Source: Saccharicrinis sp963677655 (GTDB taxonomy: Bacteria; Bacteroidota; Bacteroidia; Bacteroidales; Marinilabiliaceae). Taken from it: DNA of 64,000 nucleotides. The notes under the pieces were generated by a model that was not told where the DNA came from, did no database searches, and was given only the letters and a program-made list of their open reading frames with translations. Where the stretch lies: assembly GCA_963677655.1 (NCBI GenBank), contig OY782089.1; one strand, 5' to 3'. Positions 54,944 to 64,000 of the stretch are shown piece by piece; positions within the stretch are counted from its first letter, which is position 1; each line of letters begins with the position of its first letter. Position numbers and translations under genes: made by a program.

Positions 54944-56518
54944 CTACTCTACCCTAAACCAATCGAAGTTGGCATACCCAGTACTCTCCATCATATTCGG
55001 ATTAATACAGAACAAACCAACTTTGGCACCAATCCAAACTCCTTCTTTGGCTCTGAATTCTTTCCCAATACCGATAAAGTTTTTATTGTCCAGGCTGTAT
55101 TCAAATTGGCATAAGTTTTCAGTATCCACTTTTACCCTTAAGTATACATATTCAGCTTCAACAGGAACACTTTCTGCTTCTATGGTACGTTTTTCACATT
55201 TATTGTTCTCTCCTGTAAACATGGCTACTTTGGTGGTATTCTCATCTTTTACAAGAGCTACAAAAGCCCACTTCTTGCCCATAATGACCAATCCACTTTG
55301 TTCGCCTGTTAAATCAGGATTAAACTCTATTTTAGTAGTTGCAGAAAAAGACGGAGCCGGAAACTTTTGTAACAGCAGATTTGGTACCAACCATAAGCTA
55401 CCTTCCTGTGTAAGATTCTGAACAGCATTTAACCTGATGCTTCCTGTGTTTTCAGACAAAGAATACCAATCATCCTGTGGATTGGCATGCCATTGCCATT
55501 GTAATCCTAATTTATTGGAATTAAACTCATCAGTAGTTTGTGGATTTTTTATTTTTTGCTTTCCTTTTACCTTAGGTTTTTTGTACTCCAAAACTGGCTC
55601 ACCAACACCATCATTGTTGATATCTACACCCATCATTGGCCATCCGTCAACCCATTCAACAGGATTTAGGTGTACTATACGCCCAGTAGGTTTTAACTCC
55701 TGAAAGTGTGCAAACCACCATTCTCCCTTTGGTGTGTTCACAAGTCCCCCCTGATGTGGACCGTTGATTTCTGTATTCCCTTGGTGTAATACATTTTTGC
55801 GTTCGTATGGTCCGTATATGTTTTTTGAACGCAAAACCGTTTGCCACCCTGTACCTACACCTCCTGCAGGAGCAAGAATGTAATAATAACCATCCTTTTT
55901 CATAAACTTAGGTCCCTCAATGATTGGATCAGCTTTTTTATCGCTATATATTACTGTTCCATTATCCAATAGTTTCTTACCATCAGGACTTAGTTTATGC
56001 AGAATTAAATCATCACCGCACAGCTTACTGCGAACCAGATAGGCATTACCATCTTCATCCCAAATTGGACAGGGGTCTTCCCAGTATTCTACCTCAACCA
56101 CATGTGTCAAGTCCCAATCCTTTGTTGGATCATCTGTAGTAGCCATAAATAAACCATCATAAGGGGTACAGAAGTACACATAAAATTTGCCCTTGTGATA
56201 ACGGATGGATGGAGCCCAACAGCCCTGTCCATGAGTTACCTTATCGTATTTTTTAAGAGGTAGCTTTTGATACACGTGGTTGATAATTGTCCAGTTTACC
56301 AAATCTTTTGAGTGAAGAATAGGTATACCAGGCATACAATTAAAGCTGGATGAAACCATATAATAATCATCACCAACACGAACTACATCCGGATCGGAAT
56401 AATCGGCATAGATAATTGGATTTTTATAGTTACCATTTCCTAAATCAGGAGTCCATTGCCCCAGAACAGGAAAAACAAACAATAGTTGAAAACAGATAAT
56501 CTGTATTAGCTTTTTCAT
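54944..56518 (-). CDS. GH43 family enzyme with C-terminal concanavalin-like domain
   Basis: A 524-residue exported enzyme (signal to about residue 21). The propeller has D42 in YADYSDPDV, D148 in WEDPCPIWDEDG and E201 in IIEGPKFM. GCWAPSIRYHKGKFYVYF is a typical GH43 segment. Residues about 340-520 form the beta-sandwich found C-terminal in many GH43 xylosidases (NKLGLQWQWHANP, then YANFDWFRVE). Such two-domain members are mostly exo-beta-xylosidases or arabinofuranosidases. It follows GH97 by 238 bp on the same strand. It is not close to the GH43 at 49234, so the two probably act on different linkages. Confidence 0.9.
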   Translation of the reverse strand: MKKLIQIICFQLLFVFPVLGQWTPDLGNGNYKNPIIYADYSDPDVVRVGDDYYMVSSSFNCMPGIPILHSKDLVNWTIINHVYQKLPLKKYDKVTHGQGCWAPSIRYHKGKFYVYFCTPYDGLFMATTDDPTKDWDLTHVVEVEYWEDPCPIWDEDGNAYLVRSKLCGDDLILHKLSPDGKKLLDNGTVIYSDKKADPIIEGPKFMKKDGYYYILAPAGGVGTGWQTVLRSKNIYGPYERKNVLHQGNTEINGPHQGGLVNTPKGEWWFAHFQELKPTGRIVHLNPVEWVDGWPMMGVDINNDGVGEPVLEYKKPKVKGKQKIKNPQTTDEFNSNKLGLQWQWHANPQDDWYSLSENTGSIRLNAVQNLTQEGSLWLVPNLLLQKFPAPSFSATTKIEFNPDLTGEQSGLVIMGKKWAFVALVKDENTTKVAMFTGENNKCEKRTIEAESVPVEAEYVYLRVKVDTENLCQFEYSLDNKNFIGIGKEFRAKEGVWIGAKVGLFCINPNMMESTGYANFDWFRVE

Positions 56519-56756
56519 TTGTATAATAATTTAGTATCAAGACACAAGTATCAAGTATCAAGACAAATGAACCAGTGTGTAAAGAAAAGAGGCCTACAGA
56601 CACTTTATCATCATCCTGTGTGATAAATACTTAATCATGATAAATTCTATATTAAAAAATTACATTTATTAAATACCTGTTGGTACACAGAGAACTCACT
56701 ATGAATTTTGATTCTAATCTCTCCATCAGCATCGGTATCACTATAATAACTAAATA

Positions 56757-58712
56757 CTACTTCTTTGTAAGAATAGCAGTCCATCCACCGCCTCTTGCCA
56801 ACGTTGCTTTTATCTTTGAGCCTTTAAATACATCAACCGTTTCAACACAATAGTCTTCTGCAAAACGATTGGCATTTACGCCATCTTTATATAGCTTCAT
56901 GGTATATTGACCTTCATCAAGAAAGGATAAATCAATTTCCAGATCCCGTTCATTTTCATCGGTCATTGCTCCCACATACCATTTGTCACCTTTTCTTCTG
57001 GCCACAGCTATATAGTCTCCAACGGAACCATACAACACTCGTGTTTCATCCCATGTTGTTGGAATTTGAACTATAAAATCAACGGTTTCCTGCTCTTTAT
57101 AATATCTGGATGGTGATTCGCAAAGCATTTGTAAAGGAGCTTCATATACCACATACATGGCTACCTGATGAGCACGTGTACCTACACTCATGGGACGCTC
57201 AAAACTAATCAGATGGTTTTCGGGATGCCCGTTTGACATGCATCCGGGAGTATAATCCATTGGTCCGGCAACCATACGAATAAATGGAATGGTAACATTA
57301 TGTTCTGGCGAAGCATCGGCGCTCCACTTATTATTTTCACTACCTTTTACACCCTCATAGTTAATCACATTAGGATACATCCTGCGTAAACCTGAAGGCT
57401 TAAAGGAACCATGGAAATCAACAAGCAATTCAAATTCTGCACACTTTTTAGCTATCCGCTCATATGAGCTCACCATATACTGATCGTTGCGCTGCATAAA
57501 ATCAACCTTAACACCCTTAACGCCCCAGTTTTTATATGTTTCAAGTATGGTATGTAAATTCTCATCCAAAGGTTTCCAAAGCACCCATAATATAAGTTCT
57601 ACACCCTTTTCTTTACCGTATCTGATTAATTCATGCACATCCATATTCGGATTAAATTCTAGAATTTCAGTGGTCGATTTAGTCCATCCTTCATCTAAAA
57701 TCACATATTCAATTCCATTTGCAGAAGCAAAATCTATATAATATTTATAGGTTTCTGTATTTAGTCCTGATTTAAAATCTACTCCTGTTATATTATTGGC
57801 ATTGTACCAATCCCAGGCTACTTTTCCCGGTTTTATCCAATCTGTATCTTCTATAGCCTTAGGTAAGCCCAATTGATAAGTCAGGTTACTCTCCACAATA
57901 TTTCGATCATCATCGCTAATGACAAATACTCTCCAGGGAGTAGTTAAAGCTCCTGATATTTTAGCTATATAATCTGCTTCTTTGACAATGGTTTGGGTAC
58001 GATCCGGCATTTTTTTGTCAGGAACCACCTCAAGCGCATACTTTGGAAAAACCACATCCGTCGTTAAGTTACCATTCCCCCTCACAAACATTCCCGGATA
58101 ATTATGTAGAGCCGTTTCTGTAAATACAACCTTTGCACTTCCTGTATTAAACAACACGGGTAGGCTACAAAAATCATCGTCAGAAATATCCTCTATTGCC
58201 TTTTTTAAATAGGTACGCTCATTATGAGAGTACATTGATTCCTCCTGCGGAAACAGTGATGTTGTTCCTTTAGGAAAAGTTAAGGATACCTGTTCATTAA
58301 CAATCTTTCTTTCTCTTTTAACATGATCGGCAAATTGATAGGCAATACCATCATTATAAACTCGAAATCTTGTTTTAGACTTATCTTTAGCTTCAATAAT
58401 CAACTCTGTATATTCATCCTTGATCTCAGAATCCTTATGAGGAACTGTCGGGATTATATTTGAAGAAACTTTATTAACGGAATGTTTCTTTACATGTGTT
58501 TCTTTACCATAATCCGAGGTTGATAGAAAGTCTATTCCTATCTCAGCTTTTTCAATCACTACCTTATCTTTGAGATAGGCAGACCACGATATACCCTTAT
58601 CTATAACAACACTCAATCTTATATTTTTGTCGGGAGATTCAACTTCGTAACTCTGCGAAAATGCAGGTAATGTCAGAAGCATAAAAAACAGGTATAATAT
58701 TGCTTTTTTCAT
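56757..58712 (-). CDS. GH97 enzyme, probable retaining type
   Basis: A 651-residue exported protein (signal to about residue 19). An N-terminal beta-sandwich is followed by a (beta/alpha)8 barrel with GIEYVILDEGWT and NYEGVKGSENNKW. At the end of the fourth barrel strand it has GVKVDFMQ, with an Asp (D404) where retaining GH97 alpha-galactosidases place their nucleophile. The inverting SusB-type lacks an acid at that point. It is therefore likely a retaining exo-enzyme acting on alpha-galactosides or a related sugar. The paralogue upstream (58968) has Gly there. The C-terminal beta-domain is present and the length is normal. Confidence 0.9.
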   Translation of the reverse strand: MKKAILYLFFMLLTLPAFSQSYEVESPDKNIRLSVVIDKGISWSAYLKDKVVIEKAEIGIDFLSTSDYGKETHVKKHSVNKVSSNIIPTVPHKDSEIKDEYTELIIEAKDKSKTRFRVYNDGIAYQFADHVKRERKIVNEQVSLTFPKGTTSLFPQEESMYSHNERTYLKKAIEDISDDDFCSLPVLFNTGSAKVVFTETALHNYPGMFVRGNGNLTTDVVFPKYALEVVPDKKMPDRTQTIVKEADYIAKISGALTTPWRVFVISDDDRNIVESNLTYQLGLPKAIEDTDWIKPGKVAWDWYNANNITGVDFKSGLNTETYKYYIDFASANGIEYVILDEGWTKSTTEILEFNPNMDVHELIRYGKEKGVELILWVLWKPLDENLHTILETYKNWGVKGVKVDFMQRNDQYMVSSYERIAKKCAEFELLVDFHGSFKPSGLRRMYPNVINYEGVKGSENNKWSADASPEHNVTIPFIRMVAGPMDYTPGCMSNGHPENHLISFERPMSVGTRAHQVAMYVVYEAPLQMLCESPSRYYKEQETVDFIVQIPTTWDETRVLYGSVGDYIAVARRKGDKWYVGAMTDENERDLEIDLSFLDEGQYTMKLYKDGVNANRFAEDYCVETVDVFKGSKIKATLARGGGWTAILTKK

Positions 58713-58810
58713 GTTTTATTGTTTTAAAAAAGAGACTCCTGGTCGAAACTATCTGTGCATCAAGGGAATCAATTTCCCTCTTTATTCAAGGAGGAGTGCG
58801 GTAAGGTACG

Positions 58811-58850
58811 AGTCGGGAGGTGGTTTTCAATTTTAACAACCTCACCGACT
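58811..58850. repeat. Imperfect hairpin between the GH97 genes
   Basis: AGTCGG (58811-58816) pairs with CCGACT (58845-58850), and the inner GAGGT and GTT pair with ACCTC and AAC. It lies in the 255-bp gap between the two GH97 genes. No clear T-run follows, so a terminator role is uncertain. Confidence 0.45.
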
Positions 58851-58967
58851 TACAGCCTTCAATTGCAGTAAATGTTTATATCGATAGCTACTCAAATACC
58901 AGACTACAATCCCCTACGTATTAATATCCTGAATTTTCAGTCTGAACCTTTAACTAATATTTAACCA

Positions 58968-60974
58968 TTATTGACCAATCCCCCTAGTAAGCTGCATAAC
59001 AAAGCCATTGTTTGCTTTTACTTCCAATACCATTGCACTTTCTGAATTAAGCTGCTTTTCTTCTATTTTAACATGAGTACGGGTTTTTACAGATTTATCA
59101 TCCGTATAAATTTTAGCTGAATAGTCAGCCCCATCTTCAAGAAATGAAAAATCAACTTCTACCTTACGGGCAGTTTTACCATTGATACATCCAACAAACC
59201 AGTCATTTCCTTTTCTTCGGGCAATGACTCCCAATTCACCTATTTCTGCATGTAATACTTTTGTCTCGTCCCAGGTAGTTGGAACATTATTAAAAAACTC
59301 CAGATCAGGTTCATTACCAATTGTATTTGTATTTCCCCATAGCGCATCTGTTTTTACCGGAGCCAAAGGCGCTTTATCGTACCAGTAAAGAAATTGCAGC
59401 GGACTAAAAATACATACCGTTTTTGCCAGCTGCGAAGCATGCGATCCCATTCGTCCTACACGTTTATTGTAATAGCAAACCGTATTATCTGCAGCTCCTG
59501 CTAAACATCGTGTAAACATAGTAATTAAAGTATGCTCGTTAGGAACCGTTTCTTCATCGCCACGGATTCCTTCCTGTGTTAATAAATTAGGATAGGTTCT
59601 CGAAAAACCAGTTGGGCGATACTCATCGTGTACATCAACAACCATATTGTATTGGGCTGCCTTTTTAATGGCTTCGTGCATCCATGCAGTTGCTTTATGA
59701 TCTCCTACCCTTACAAAACCAAACTTGATACCGGAAATTCCCCATTTTTGGTAAAGAGGCAATATATCGTCCAGCTGTTTTTCCAGAGCTCTGCGGTTCA
59801 CATACAACATAACTTTCACCCCTTTTTCTTTGGCATATTTGCAAATAGTCTCAATATCAAAAGGACCTTTTGATCGTTTGGGATCTAAGGTTATGGTAGT
59901 TGCATCTGAACTGTTATTCATTTCATTTCCGTACCACCCTGCATCAAAATGCACATATTGCATATTATGATTTGCCACAAAATCAATAGCAGCTAATCCT
60001 CCCTGTGTAGTTAAGGTTCCTTCGCGCAATACTTTTCCCGGAGTAATCCACGATGGATCTTCTATGGCACATGGATCGTTCAGGTTTTGAATCAGGTAAT
60101 TTGTCTCCAATAACTGAGCGTATGAATTTCCCATCATAACCACTCTCCAGGGCGACTGAAATGGTAATTTCATATGCACTTTAGGTCCTTCAAGTCGTTT
60201 AGCCAAAATAGCTCCCGTTATGGTGTCCTGCTTTTGTTCAATCATTTTACCATCTAACGATGAAAGGATACTAAACGGAGAAGAAGTTCCGGCATTATAA
60301 CTTAGCCTCGCATAATCAACCAGTTTTGCTTCAGCCAAAGCTATTTTTACACTATCATCTACTTCAATTAGTAATGGTCGCTCGCACCCTAATTGTAACT
60401 GAGACAGGGGTATCTTTTTATATTCTCCTTGTGCTGTCAGTTTGCCCGGTTTACGCTTTGGAGTAGACCATACTTTATGATCTGAGGTAAAATTATAGTG
60501 GATTTTTTCATCTAAACTTACTTCTGCAATACCGTTTTGCTCTGGTATTTCGTAGCTAAATGCAATCCCTTCATTGTAGGCACGACAAATAACATTTACC
60601 AGCGTTTTGCCATTTTTAAGATATACTTTTAACTGGTTATAATTATCAGGAATAGTGCTTAACTCACTGAAGTTTGATGTCCAGCTATTTTCTACTTTTG
60701 ATCTTTCTGTTTTAAGTACTTTAAAATCCGAACTTAAATCAAGTTCTTTTGATTCTAGTTCAAGTTTAGAAGGAAGCAGGATTATCCTTTCATTATAATC
60801 CATAGAAATGAAAATGCCCTTTTCACCCGTTTTGGATTGTGTAAATATGCTACAGTTTTTATTTCCATCAGGAGATGATACCTGATAAGAATTCGTGCTT
60901 TTGCACCCTGACAAAAGCAGCAAAGAACTTATAAAAATCAATACGCTTTTTTGCAATAATTTTAATAGCTTCAT
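58968..60974 (-). CDS. GH97 enzyme, probable inverting type
   Basis: A 668-residue lipoprotein (LLSGC, Cys24). The fold markers are QYVHFDAGWYG, the barrel segment GISGIKFGFVRVGDHK, and TQEGIRGDEE with E468 and E473. Gly419 stands where the downstream paralogue has its Asp nucleophile, while the glutamates of the inverting SusB group appear present. It is thus probably an inverting alpha-glycosidase of the alpha-glucosidase-like branch. It is the first gene of the six-gene minus-strand operon. A direct repeat of AATGCCG lies about 100 bp upstream at 61065-61093, and the HTCS gene is about 1.3 kb upstream. Confidence 0.9.
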   Translation of the reverse strand: MKLLKLLQKSVLIFISSLLLLSGCKSTNSYQVSSPDGNKNCSIFTQSKTGEKGIFISMDYNERIILLPSKLELESKELDLSSDFKVLKTERSKVENSWTSNFSELSTIPDNYNQLKVYLKNGKTLVNVICRAYNEGIAFSYEIPEQNGIAEVSLDEKIHYNFTSDHKVWSTPKRKPGKLTAQGEYKKIPLSQLQLGCERPLLIEVDDSVKIALAEAKLVDYARLSYNAGTSSPFSILSSLDGKMIEQKQDTITGAILAKRLEGPKVHMKLPFQSPWRVVMMGNSYAQLLETNYLIQNLNDPCAIEDPSWITPGKVLREGTLTTQGGLAAIDFVANHNMQYVHFDAGWYGNEMNNSSDATTITLDPKRSKGPFDIETICKYAKEKGVKVMLYVNRRALEKQLDDILPLYQKWGISGIKFGFVRVGDHKATAWMHEAIKKAAQYNMVVDVHDEYRPTGFSRTYPNLLTQEGIRGDEETVPNEHTLITMFTRCLAGAADNTVCYYNKRVGRMGSHASQLAKTVCIFSPLQFLYWYDKAPLAPVKTDALWGNTNTIGNEPDLEFFNNVPTTWDETKVLHAEIGELGVIARRKGNDWFVGCINGKTARKVEVDFSFLEDGADYSAKIYTDDKSVKTRTHVKIEEKQLNSESAMVLEVKANNGFVMQLTRGIGQ

Positions 60975-61282
60975 AATATATTATAATCTGATTTTACAAT
61001 AGATTACAAAGTTGTTTTAAAAGGACTATAGAATATTATTTTTTACAGAATATGGCTATAACTCAATGCCGAAAAGGATATAATTAAATGCCGGAAGTAC
61101 TGATTTTATTAGACTTACAATCAACACTAGTATTGAGTTTATAAAGTAGGATAGTCTGTTGGTATTGATATGTAGATAAATACATTGAAAACCTTAAATT
61201 TAAAATACCAATGTGATTTATTGAACGCTCTACTTTTAATTTTTTAGTTCTCTTTTGAATAAGATTTTTATTCGAGTAAATT
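60975..61282. other. 308-bp promoter region of the six-gene GH operon
   Basis: It separates the VapC-like gene from the GH97 operon start. The only structure seen is the AATGCCG direct repeat, listed separately. It must hold the promoter of the minus-strand operon. No gene was recognised. Confidence 0.6.
61065..61093. promoter_or_regulatory. AATGCCG direct repeat with 22-bp period
   Basis: AATGCCGAAA begins at 61065 and AATGCCGGAA at 61087, exactly two helical turns apart. This geometry fits binding by a dimeric AraC-type regulator such as the HTCS encoded at 62300-64000. Only one such pair was noticed. Confidence 0.5.
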
Positions 61283-61699
61283 TTATTTTACTTTCAAGCT
61301 ATTTATATACTCATCTGGAGTTAAAACTGGAATATCAGACTCTTTAAAGTCTTTACCATTTCTGGTTATCAAAATATCACAATCCAATTTTACTGCACAA
61401 TAATATTGAAGAGCATCTGTAAAATCTGTAAATTTAGACACTAATCCTTTTTCAATAATTTTATCTGTCAAATCTGAAGTTTCTGCAATTACCTTAAACT
61501 TCCTAATTTTCTCTTTTACTGCTTCATTCGATTCATATCGTGACAATATGTAAAAAACAGTTGAATAAGTCAATGCTGAAACAGTCAACTGAATTTCCCC
61601 TTTATCTGCTAATGTAGCAATTATTGCAGCTGACTTGTAAAATGGTTCTCGTTCTCCTAGTAAGTCAAGAACTACATTTGTATCTAAAAATAATCTCAT
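61283..61699 (-). CDS. PIN-domain (VapC-like) toxin
   Basis: A 138-residue PIN-domain protein: FLDTNVVLDLL carries the first Asp, FTDALQYYCAVKL the middle Asp, and LITRNGKDF the last, forming the metal-binding site of a ribonuclease. VapC-type PIN proteins cleave tRNA or rRNA and are held inactive by a partner antitoxin. It overlaps the upstream antitoxin gene by 4 bp. It lies between the HTCS and the GH97 operon. Confidence 0.88.
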   Translation of the reverse strand: MRLFLDTNVVLDLLGEREPFYKSAAIIATLADKGEIQLTVSALTYSTVFYILSRYESNEAVKEKIRKFKVIAETSDLTDKIIEKGLVSKFTDFTDALQYYCAVKLDCDILITRNGKDFKESDIPVLTPDEYINSLKVK

Positions 61700-61947
61700 T
61701 TGTATTTCTCTGATAAATAGTCCCTATAATCCTTTTTATAATCATATTCTGAGGGTAATTTTACTCCCATCTTCATACTTTTAACAAAAGGAGAAATCTT
61801 TATATCAGTTTCACTTGATTCTTTTTCTATCAAAGTCTTTAAATAAGCTTCAATCATTCTTGATAGACTTCGTTTGTGTGACACTGCATATTCTTTTGCT
61901 TTATCAATCACAAATTTATCCAATATTAAAGTCAATTTTGCATCCAT
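61696..61947 (-). CDS. Antitoxin partner of the PIN toxin (DUF6364-like)
   Basis: An 83-residue protein, MDAKLTLILDKFVIDKAKEY at its start, with a short beta-strand and helices of the ribbon-helix-helix kind. The C-terminus (SPFVKSMKMGVKLP and a lysine- and tyrosine-rich tail) probably wraps the toxin. Proteins of this form (DUF6364) pair with PIN toxins in Bacteroidota. The 4-bp overlap with the toxin gene supports the pairing. It likely also represses its own promoter; no operator was recognised. Confidence 0.82.
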   Translation of the reverse strand: MDAKLTLILDKFVIDKAKEYAVSHKRSLSRMIEAYLKTLIEKESSETDIKISPFVKSMKMGVKLPSEYDYKKDYRDYLSEKYK

Positions 61948-62299
61948 AACACCAAATTTTATACGTACTTATATAACATATTAATCCGTACAGATAAAAT
62001 CTGCGCCATGAGAATTAATTTACGCCTATCTATTAGTACTATATTATACCATTAAATAATTATCTTAAACCAACATACTTCATCAAGTAACCTATTAATC
62101 TTCTTTTATGTTGAAGTATAATACCAACTTATAGAATTGCCACTTTTCTCTCTGCTCAAGAGTCTTTTGTTTTGTAATTTCTGGTATCCTGGTGTTTTAG
62201 TGATAGGGGGTAAGCGATGACTGCTCTTTACAAAATAGGAGTTTTTCTTATGATACTATAAAATAAGTATTTGTGCTAAACTAAAAATATCAAAACCAT
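61948..62299. other. 352-bp gap between HTCS end and antitoxin start
   Basis: It contains the antitoxin promoter on the minus strand and the 3' flank of the HTCS gene. No gene, repeat or terminator could be supported. Confidence 0.5.
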
Positions 62300-64000
62300 T
62301 CAATGGCTGCTCCCCTGATACTCTAAAGGTGTTTGTCCAAACTGCTCCCGAAAAGATTTTGTGAAATATGAAGGCGAATTAAACCCTGCCTGGTAACAAA
62401 TTTCTTTTATACTACCCTGCTTTTTCTGAAGTAACTCTGCCGCATATTGCAAACGAATTGTTCGGAGAAAATTACTAGGATTTTGCCCGGTCAGTGATTT
62501 TATTTTATCGTAGAAATGTGTAGTACTAAGATTTACCATTTCCCTGATATCATTGGCTTTAAATTCTGGATTCGAAATATGATTGATCGCTATTTTGGTC
62601 ACCTCTTCCAAAAACTTTTCATCTGTTTTATTCGCTGTAAATTCGTAGGCCGGTAATACTGCGTGTGAAGATAAAAATTTCTCTTTGAGTCTTTTTCTGG
62701 AAACCAATAAATTGTTTATACGTGCCAACAAAACATCCATATGGAATGGTTTGGATATATAATCATCAGCCCCTGTTTCAAAGCCTTCTATCTGGTTTTC
62801 AATTAAATTTTTCGCTGTCAGTAAAACCAGTGGTATGTGAGACGTATTAAGATCTGATTTAAGCTCTTTGCACATTTTTATCCCATCCATTACCGGCATC
62901 ATAATATCACTGATAATTAAATCAGGATTTAATGATTGTGCCAACTCCAATCCATCTGCCCCATTTATGGCTTCTTTAACCCTGTAGTCATTTTTTAAGA
63001 CATCATTAAGCTGCTTTCGTAGCTGATTATTATCTTCTACCACAAGCACCAAAGGAAGATCGCTGTTATGCTCTATATCCGAAGCCGCAACTTTTGTTGT
63101 CTCATTATCATCTGATGCAAGATCGTATCTCAACGATTCCAGATGGGTTGATTCAAATTGAAAACCCTCTTGTATTTCATCCTGCCTTGCTGATATATTA
63201 CTAATCAACTTTTGAGAACCTATTGGCAAACGAACAACAAAAACACTCCCTTGTCCCTCATTACTTTCAACCGAAATAGTTCCACCAAGCATTTCAACCA
63301 GGGTTTTGGTGTAATTTAAACCAATACCAGTTCCTGTTTTGTGGTCATCGCGACTATAGAAACGTTCAAAAACATGATCTTTTTGCTTTGGCGATAAACC
63401 TACCCCAGTATCTTTCACACTTAGTTCTGCAAAATCCTGTCTTGCTGTTCTACCTGTGAAATATTTCTTTTGAGCTACCGCTACTTTTGATATGGAAACC
63501 TCTATTTCACCTCCTTTTGGAGTAAACTTAATCGCATTCGATAACAAATTACCTAGTATTTTCTCCAGTTTATCCTGATCAAAACAAGCACTAACAGATG
63601 ATTGCGCAGACTTAAAATTCAATTTCAAGCCTTTTGATTCACCAACCTCCTTAAATAAACTGAATATCTTTTGAGTGCAGACAACCATATCTCCTTCAAT
63701 ATAGTTGATTTCCTGCTCTCCTAAATCTGTTTTGCGGAAATCAAGTAACTGATTCACCAGATTCATTAATTTATGGGCACTTAAACTAATGCTTTCAACG
63801 GCTTCTTTATTCTCCACACCATCTGCATTCAGTAATTTAGCTATCGGATTAAGAATTAACGTTAAGGGCGTTCGGAACTCATGCGACAGGTTAATAAAAA
63901 ACTGAAGATTTTTCTGGTTCTGTTCCCTCTCTTTTTTTTCCTTAACTCTTTTAATGGAATATATCCATGATGCCACAACCAATATAACTACAACAATAAT
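62300..64000 (-). CDS. Hybrid two-component system sensor/regulator (HTCS), 3' part
   Basis: The frame is open to the window edge, so the periplasmic sensor part is not seen. The visible part begins with the end of a transmembrane segment (IIVVVI, then ASWIYSIKR). It continues with a HisKA domain (FFINLSHEFRTPLTL), a HATPase (NLLSNAIKFTPKGG, DTGVGL), a receiver (VVEDNNQLRKQL, phospho-Asp in LIISDIMMPVMDG, DDYISKPF) and an AraC-type DNA-binding domain at the C-terminus (IKEICYQAGFNSPSYFTKSF). In Bacteroidota such proteins sense a breakdown oligosaccharide in the periplasm and activate the neighbouring PUL. It is encoded on the same strand as the six-gene GH97/GH43/GH28/GH95 operon and probably controls it. 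Confidence 0.95.
   Translation of the reverse strand: MIVVVILVVASWIYSIKRVKEKKEREQNQKNLQFFINLSHEFRTPLTLILNPIAKLLNADGVENKEAVESISLSAHKLMNLVNQLLDFRKTDLGEQEINYIEGDMVVCTQKIFSLFKEVGESKGLKLNFKSAQSSVSACFDQDKLEKILGNLLSNAIKFTPKGGEIEVSISKVAVAQKKYFTGRTARQDFAELSVKDTGVGLSPKQKDHVFERFYSRDDHKTGTGIGLNYTKTLVEMLGGTISVESNEGQGSVFVVRLPIGSQKLISNISARQDEIQEGFQFESTHLESLRYDLASDDNETTKVAASDIEHNSDLPLVLVVEDNNQLRKQLNDVLKNDYRVKEAINGADGLELAQSLNPDLIISDIMMPVMDGIKMCKELKSDLNTSHIPLVLLTAKNLIENQIEGFETGADDYISKPFHMDVLLARINNLLVSRKRLKEKFLSSHAVLPAYEFTANKTDEKFLEEVTKIAINHISNPEFKANDIREMVNLSTTHFYDKIKSLTGQNPSNFLRTIRLQYAAELLQKKQGSIKEICYQAGFNSPSYFTKSFREQFGQTPLEYQGSSH

Noticed and set aside
54930..55421. A 163-codon plus-strand open frame
   Set aside because: It lies opposite the C-terminal domain of a GH43 gene whose coding is clear.

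Overview
The window is a carbohydrate-degradation island from a Bacteroidota genome, most likely a marine member of the class Bacteroidia. The evidence for this is low GC, SusC/SusD-type genes, many SPII lipoproteins, a type IX secretion C-terminal sorting domain, a hybrid two-component regulator (HTCS), and few recognisable Shine-Dalgarno sites. The species cannot be named from the sequence. No rRNA, tRNA, CRISPR array or transposase gene was recognised.

Layout. 1-4860 (+): end of a GH172 gene, a sulfatase, a SASA esterase, a sulfatase and a sulfatase remnant. 5069-6070 (-) and 6021-7664 (+): two 5'-truncated genes, a T9SS beta-helix protein and a SusC, meeting head to head at about 6040-6070. 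7694-13732 (+): SusD, a surface lipoprotein and two sulfatases. 13848-16770: an HU gene, a 3'-truncated DUF1566 gene, and a HipB/HipS-like pair without its kinase, flanked by five copies of a palindromic operator. 16984-21017 (-): a GH-A-like hydrolase with FN3 domains, plus a sulfatase. 21761-27075 (-): GH88, beta-helix/PDZ, TPR and MORN-like genes. 27493-32975 (-): two MG2/plug-like paralogues. 33135-38776 (-): a SusC 5' remnant, GH92, GH29 and GH39. 39111-43201 (-): GH3 and a second GH39. 43447-49209 (+): two sulfatases, a beta-helix protein and a SASA esterase. 49234-60974 (-): two GH97, GH43, GH28-like, GH95 and GH43. 61283-61947 (-): a VapC/antitoxin pair. 62300-64000 (-): the cytoplasmic half of an HTCS.

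How the genes fit together. Seven intact S1 sulfatases carry the C-x-P/A-x-R maturation motif. With two SASA esterases they would strip sulfate and acyl groups. GH29 and GH95 suggest fucose or L-galactose, GH39/GH43/GH3 suggest xylose or arabinose, GH97 suggests alpha-galactose or alpha-glucose, and GH88 needs a 4,5-unsaturated uronate released by a lyase. The likely target is a branched, sulfated, uronate-containing algal heteroglycan such as a fucoidan-like or ulvan-like polymer; this is inference. No known polysaccharide lyase family was recognised, so the beta-helix proteins are the best candidates. The only sizeable SusC here lacks its plug, so uptake must use a transporter elsewhere unless the junction at 6050 is an assembly error.

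Most interesting signals: the head-to-head chimeric junction near 6050; the orphan HipB/HipS with operators spaced 40 bp apart; a perfect 22-bp hairpin at 21257-21307; paired regulatory-looking repeats upstream of separate operons; and the MG2/plug and GH88/beta-helix-PDZ/TPR/MORN gene sets, whose roles are not known to me.
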